A stretch of DNA of 64,000 bases from Acidisarcina sp. (GTDB taxonomy: Bacteria > Acidobacteriota > Terriglobia > Terriglobales > Acidobacteriaceae). Below the pieces are notes generated by a model, which did no database searches, was not told the DNA's origin, and saw only the letters and a list, made by a program, of their open reading frames with translations. Every line of letters starts with the position of its first letter. Position 1 is the first letter of the stretch. The stretch covers positions 186,001 through 250,000 of the forward strand of contig DATLIY010000008.1 in NCBI GenBank assembly GCA_035539175.1, in the 5' to 3' direction. Both the position numbers and the translations under genes were made by a program. Below, one piece after another: positions 59,922-64,000 of the stretch.

Positions 59922-62825
59922 ATGAAACGACGTGAAGTTCTGAAAGGATTATCGATTGTTGCGGGAAGCGCACTTTGCACGAATCCTGCGTGGTCGATAC
60001 TTGGGGCAGGGCAGCAACCAAAAGCAGGCGAGTCCTTTGCCGTACCGATTCGAGCACTGGCCAGGAAGGATGGCACGCTTTTGCAGCCGGTACAGCTGAC
60101 CATCGAACACTCCGGTCCGGACGCTACAGCGATCACCAAGTTGAACGGTAGAGAGGTGGACAGCAGAGTCGTGTCCGCGGGCAAACATACCTTCAACGTT
60201 TTTACCAATCCGGTGATCTCTCCACAGCATGCGACCGTTGAAGTTGATATTGCCGGAAAGATGACTTCAACCACCGTGGCCCTGCAACCAGTTCGCAAGT
60301 TGGCCGTCTACATACTGCCGCACTCACACCACGATCTTGGCTACACGGATCTACAGGCCAACGTCGAAGAAAAGCAGATGGCGAATATCACCCGAGGAAT
60401 TGAGCTGGCGCGCAAAACCGCCGCTTATCCAGAGGGCGCCAGATTTGTTTGGAATCTGGAAGTCCTCTGGGGTGCCGACCTCTTCATACGGCGCAAGTCG
60501 GCGGCGGAAAAGGCAGAGTTCCTCGAAGCGGTGAAAAAGGGATGGGTGAGCCTGAACGGCATGTATGCGAATGAGCTCACCGGCCTCTGCCGCCCGGAAG
60601 AACTTCTGCAGCTCTTTCGCTACTCATCCGAATTAGGCAACGAGTGCGGCATTCGAGTCGACTCCGCGATGATAAGCGATGTTCCCGGCTATACGTGGGG
60701 AACGGTGACGGCGATGGCGCAGGCGGGGATTCGCTATTTTTCCGCGGCGCCTAACTACTTCGATCGTATTGGCACGTTCATGGTGGAGTGGCAGGACAAG
60801 CCCTTCTGGTGGGTCTCTCCATCCGGCAAAGAGAAGGTACTTGTATGGGTGCCATGGACAGGCTACGCGATGTCGTCTGTGATGAAGATGAATCCGGAGT
60901 GGGTGGGCAAGTACCAGGATCGTCTCGATAGCGTTAAGTTCCCCTATGACATTTCCTACATTCGCTGGTCGGGCCATGGGGACAACGCCGAGCCGGATCC
61001 TGAAATCTCGGAGTTCGTTAAAGAGTGGAATTCAAATTACGAATGGCCGAGGCTTGAAATCTCTTCCACAAGCAAGGCGTTCTCCGAATTTGAGAGGAAG
61101 CACGGCAGTCAACTACCAGAATTCAGAGGCGACCTGACGCCTTATTGGGAGGACGGCGCTGGGTCCTCCGCGGTCGAAACTCGAATGAGCCGATTGGCCG
61201 CGGATCGCTTGAGCCAGGCAAGTGCGCTCTCCGCCATGCTGGCTCCTTCAGCGTACAAAGCCGCGAAGTTTAATGAGGCGTGGAGGAACGTTCTACTTTA
61301 CTCCGAACACACATGGGGCGCCTGGTGCAGCGTTTCGGACTCTGAGAATCCATTCACCACGAAGCAATGGGACTACAAGCGCGAATTTGCGGTGGTGGCA
61401 AAGAAGGACTCCGAAAGCCTGTTAAGCGAAGCCTGCCTCCCATCTACAGCGAACCACGATCCCTCCGCAATCGATGTGCACAACACTACTTCCTGGGCTC
61501 GAAAAGAAGTGATTGTTCTCTCAAAGGAGATGTCGACTGGAGGAGACCGCGTCAAGGACGAGCACGGACGATCCATACCATCGCAGCGGCTCTCGACAGG
61601 AGAACTCGCCTTTCTGGCGGATGTACCGCCATTTGGAACTGCGCGATACCGAGTCGTTGCTGGAAAATCCAGCGCTCCTGCGACCCATGTTGCATTCAGA
61701 AATGGAGTGCTGGAGAACGGCATCGTGAGGGCGGGAGTCGACCCAGCGACCGGCAACATTGTGGAGCTTGCCCTGAAGGGAAAGACCGGAAATCTGGTCA
61801 ACGTAAGCGGGGAAAAGGGAATTAACGAGTATCTGCTCCTTGAAGGAAAAGATCTCCAAAAGATTCAGAGCAGCGGTCCGGTCAAGATCAGTGTTGAGGA
61901 ACCAGGTCCGCTGGTCGCCACGATCCGAATCGAGTCCTCCGCACCCGGATGCGACAGCCTGGTTCGTAAGATTCGCCTGACTGCAGAAGCGGACTGGCTG
62001 GAGCTCATCAATGTTGTCGATAAGAAGCGCACAGCGATGAACCCCCATCCGGGTAAAGGTGGGCCGGGCGATGAGTTTGCCCAGCGCGGAGCAAAGGAGA
62101 GCGTGCAGTTTGCATTCCCCTTTGCTGTGCCGGAAGGCAAGATGCGCATGGACATTCCGCTCGGCATGATGCGGCCTGAGACTGACCAGCTTCCAGGATC
62201 ATGCAAGAACTGGCTGACCGTCGGTCGGTGGATCGATATCGCTAACACAAACCAGGGAGTCACGTGGGTATCGCTCGACGCGCCTCTGGTTGAAGTCGGC
62301 GGTATCACGGCAACCATGCTGGGCTCTCAAACGAACCCCACAATTTGGCGCGAGCATATCGAGCCTACTCAGAAGTTCTATTCATGGGTAATGAACAATC
62401 ATTGGGGAACCAACTATCGCGCTTATCAGGAAGGCGTAGTAGAGTTCCGCTACGCGCTGCGTCCGCACAACGGATACAATCCCTCCGCGTCTAGCTGCCT
62501 GGCCATTGGACTCACGCAACCACTCCTGGCTTCTCCAGCGAGTGAAAAGCCGCCAGCCCCCTCACTGCTGCGGATCGAACCTGCAGATGTCCTGGCCGTG
62601 ACATTCAAGCCCAGCGATGATGGCAAAGCCTGGATCGTAAAGTTGTTTGGCGCCTCAGGCGAGGATCGGAAGGCAAAGTTGACCTGGTCCACAAATACAG
62701 CTCCGGGTATGTGGATCAGCGATTCCAGTGAGCTGCCTCTGCATCCTGTTGAGCATGACAATGTCACGGTTGCTGCCTGGGACCTTGTGACTCTCCGCGC
62801 AGATCGCACCGCCTCGGAAGGATGA
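59922..62825 (+). CDS. Tat-exported GH38-like alpha-mannosidase
   Basis: A 967-residue hydrolase with a Tat signal (MKRREVLKGLSIVAGSAL). The catalytic core has PHSHHDLGYTDLQANVEEKQ, where the His and Asp are GH38 zinc ligands, WNLEVLWG, and DSAMISDVPGYTWGTVTAMA, whose Asp is the probable nucleophile/ligand. The large C-terminal beta region (GIVRAGVDPATGNIVELALK and TAEADWLELINVVDKKR) is that of GH38 and related mannosyl-hydrolases. The motif HSHHDLGYTD rather than PHSHNDPGW marks a divergent subgroup, so exact specificity is uncertain. GTG of the transporter gene follows three bases after its stop. The divergent TonB receptor probably imports its substrate. Confidence 0.85.
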   Translation: MKRREVLKGLSIVAGSALCTNPAWSILGAGQQPKAGESFAVPIRALARKDGTLLQPVQLTIEHSGPDATAITKLNGREVDSRVVSAGKHTFNVFTNPVISPQHATVEVDIAGKMTSTTVALQPVRKLAVYILPHSHHDLGYTDLQANVEEKQMANITRGIELARKTAAYPEGARFVWNLEVLWGADLFIRRKSAAEKAEFLEAVKKGWVSLNGMYANELTGLCRPEELLQLFRYSSELGNECGIRVDSAMISDVPGYTWGTVTAMAQAGIRYFSAAPNYFDRIGTFMVEWQDKPFWWVSPSGKEKVLVWVPWTGYAMSSVMKMNPEWVGKYQDRLDSVKFPYDISYIRWSGHGDNAEPDPEISEFVKEWNSNYEWPRLEISSTSKAFSEFERKHGSQLPEFRGDLTPYWEDGAGSSAVETRMSRLAADRLSQASALSAMLAPSAYKAAKFNEAWRNVLLYSEHTWGAWCSVSDSENPFTTKQWDYKREFAVVAKKDSESLLSEACLPSTANHDPSAIDVHNTTSWARKEVIVLSKEMSTGGDRVKDEHGRSIPSQRLSTGELAFLADVPPFGTARYRVVAGKSSAPATHVAFRNGVLENGIVRAGVDPATGNIVELALKGKTGNLVNVSGEKGINEYLLLEGKDLQKIQSSGPVKISVEEPGPLVATIRIESSAPGCDSLVRKIRLTAEADWLELINVVDKKRTAMNPHPGKGGPGDEFAQRGAKESVQFAFPFAVPEGKMRMDIPLGMMRPETDQLPGSCKNWLTVGRWIDIANTNQGVTWVSLDAPLVEVGGITATMLGSQTNPTIWREHIEPTQKFYSWVMNNHWGTNYRAYQEGVVEFRYALRPHNGYNPSASSCLAIGLTQPLLASPASEKPPAPSLLRIEPADVLAVTFKPSDDGKAWIVKLFGASGEDRKAKLTWSTNTAPGMWISDSSELPLHPVEHDNVTVAAWDLVTLRADRTASEG

Positions 62826-62828
62826 CCA

Positions 62829-63848
62829 GTGGACAGCACAGTATCGGGCTTCGCTCTGGTGACTCTCGCGGCCATTACCAACGCAACATTTACACTGCCA
62901 ATGAAGTTCACAAAGCGGTGGGCATGGGAGAATACATGGCTTGCCTGGACCATTTTTGCCCTGCTCGTACTGCCTCTGGTCGTTACAGTGCCTACAGTGC
63001 CGCAGCTCGGGTCGGTATACCGAGAGGTTGACCATTCCACCCTGCTGTCCGTCGCTGGGTTCGGATTTGGTTGGGGCATTGCCCAGGTCTTCTTCGGTCT
63101 CGCCGTAGAGTCGATTGGTATCGCACTCACCTTTTCGCTTGTTCTCGGCACTTCCGCTGCTGTGGGTACGCTGCTTCCTCTGGTTCGTTTGCATCCCGAG
63201 CGCCTGAATACTCCTGCGGGACACGGCCTGCTCAGCGGGGTGGGATTTTTGCTGATAGGCGTTGCGATCTGCGCTATCGCAGGGCGATACCGTGAGACGG
63301 CCCTGAAGATAGGCATGCCCTCGCAGCATACAGGGCACACCAAGGGTCTTGTACTTGCTATAGCCTGCGGGTTTGGCGCGTCGTTCATAAACTTCGGGCT
63401 AGCGTTTGGCGGTCCGCTTTTGTTGGCCGCACAGCGTCGGGGGGCCAGCGTCACAGACTCCGCAAACGCAGTATGGCTTCCCTTGATGGTCGCCGGCTCC
63501 ATTCCAAATCTGATGTACTGCATGTATCGAATGCGAAAAAACAACACAGCCGACAAACTCGCCGATGGAAGATTTACTTATTGGCTGCTCGCGGCGACGA
63601 TGGCCCTGCTCTGGTTCGGAAGCACGTGGCTATATGGAGCTGCGACGTCGCATCTTGGGGCTCTCGGTCCAATCCTCGGCTGGCCGCTTTTTATGTCTCT
63701 TATTGTGATCACCGCGAGTCTGCTGGGAGTGCTTACGGGAGAGTGGAAGCATGCGGGTCGAAAACCTCTGCTCATTCAACTAAGTGGTGTTGCAGTCCTG
63801 GTTGTTGCGGTTTTTATTCTTGCTGCAACCAGCAACAGGGTGTCCTGA
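62829..63848 (+). CDS. RhaT-like sugar/H+ symporter family protein
   Basis: A 339-residue membrane protein of the drug/metabolite transporter superfamily with about ten helices, resembling L-rhamnose-proton symporter RhaT. Similar features are AAITNATFTLPMKFTKRWAW at the N-terminus, VAGFGFGWGIAQVFFGLAVE, GVGFLLIGVAICAIAGRY, and GPILGWPLFMSLIVITASLL. It probably moves a monosaccharide released by the mannosidase across the inner membrane; the exact sugar is inferred only from context. The start is GTG with GGAAGG eight bases upstream. It is followed after 85 bases by a sugar kinase gene. Confidence 0.88.
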   Translation: MDSTVSGFALVTLAAITNATFTLPMKFTKRWAWENTWLAWTIFALLVLPLVVTVPTVPQLGSVYREVDHSTLLSVAGFGFGWGIAQVFFGLAVESIGIALTFSLVLGTSAAVGTLLPLVRLHPERLNTPAGHGLLSGVGFLLIGVAICAIAGRYRETALKIGMPSQHTGHTKGLVLAIACGFGASFINFGLAFGGPLLLAAQRRGASVTDSANAVWLPLMVAGSIPNLMYCMYRMRKNNTADKLADGRFTYWLLAATMALLWFGSTWLYGAATSHLGALGPILGWPLFMSLIVITASLLGVLTGEWKHAGRKPLLIQLSGVAVLVVAVFILAATSNRVS

Positions 63849-63933
63849 TGCTGTCCCTAAGTCATAACTCCAATTGTTATTGGAAATCATTATTTCTATA
63901 CCGCATTTCTATTCTGCAGATTGAGAGAAACAG

Positions 63934-64000
63934 ATGAAAGCACTCTCCCTCGACATGGGCGGGACACACATAGGATGTGCCCTCGTCGAAGATCGCAGGT
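63934..64000 (+). CDS. ROK-family sugar kinase, N-terminal fragment cut by window edge
   Basis: Only 22 codons lie in the window: MKALSLDMGGTHIGCALVED. The DxGGTxxxxALV pattern is the N-terminal phosphate-binding motif of ROK kinases (glucokinase, fructokinase, N-acetylmannosamine kinase) and related repressors. A GAGAGAAA ribosome site precedes the ATG. It fits a pathway of glycosidase, transporter and kinase converting an imported oligosaccharide to a sugar phosphate. Confidence 0.8.
   Translation, partial: MKALSLDMGGTHIGCALVEDRR

Noticed and set aside
1-64000. CRISPR arrays, prophage or transposase genes
   Set aside because: No regularly spaced repeat series and no integrase, transposase or phage structural proteins were found on reading both strands.

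Overview
The window reads as chromosomal DNA of a Gram-negative, probably acidobacterial (Terriglobia-like) heterotroph. Grounds for this are an Oar-like TonB-dependent receptor with an N-terminal carboxypeptidase-regulatory domain, a CRTAC1/ASPIC-UnbV protein beside a TPR protein, several RND systems, Tat-exported enzymes and moderately GC-rich DNA. No 16S gene is present, so the assignment is inference. No IS element, phage gene or CRISPR array was seen.

Layout. 1-4.4 kb: a tandem pair of MdtB/MdtC-like RND pumps, the first cut by the window edge. 4.5-10.1 kb (minus): alpha-glucan phosphorylase, then a PLP decarboxylase - sugar mutarotase - galactokinase operon. 10.4-15.3 kb: cold-shock protein, GT1-like glycosyltransferase, NhaA antiporter and an exported adenosine-deaminase-like protein. 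15.6 kb: tRNA-Phe. 15.8-23.4 kb: ChrB and a double DUF1259 protein, divergent from a TolC-RND-adaptor efflux operon. 23.9-27.2 kb: one very large gene joining an MtrA/DmsE-like decaheme cytochrome to an MtrB-like outer-membrane barrel. 27.6-34.5 kb (minus): a catabolic operon (two SDRs, enoyl-CoA hydratase, CoA-transferase, TIM-barrel isomerase, GH88-like hydrolase) preceded by a perfect 16-bp palindrome and a TetR gene. 34.6-42.2 kb: a CzcCBA-like metal efflux operon divergent from a Tat-exported multicopper oxidase. 42.6-53.0 kb: a Cyc2-like monoheme porin, a cupredoxin, a GltD-like iron-sulfur flavoprotein, a Rieske protein, a split b6-type cytochrome b, an octaheme membrane cytochrome c, a lipoprotein cytochrome c and an unknown exported protein. 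53.0-64.0 kb: TPR protein, CRTAC1 protein, TonB receptor, and divergently a Tat-exported GH38-like mannosidase, a RhaT-like transporter and the start of a ROK sugar kinase.

How the parts may work together. The most striking content is respiratory. Two unrelated kinds of outer-membrane electron conduit (a fused MtrAB-type and a Cyc2-type) lie within 20 kb of each other. The Cyc2-type one heads a gene run containing all carriers needed to link an extracellular donor or acceptor to the quinone pool and possibly to NAD(P). This recalls the parts list of acidophilic iron oxidisers but with different components, and is offered as the candidate undescribed system. The flanking metal, chromate and copper detoxification genes and the sugar-uptake loci suggest a metabolically flexible soil or sediment organism. 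All functions are inferred from sequence motifs read by eye.
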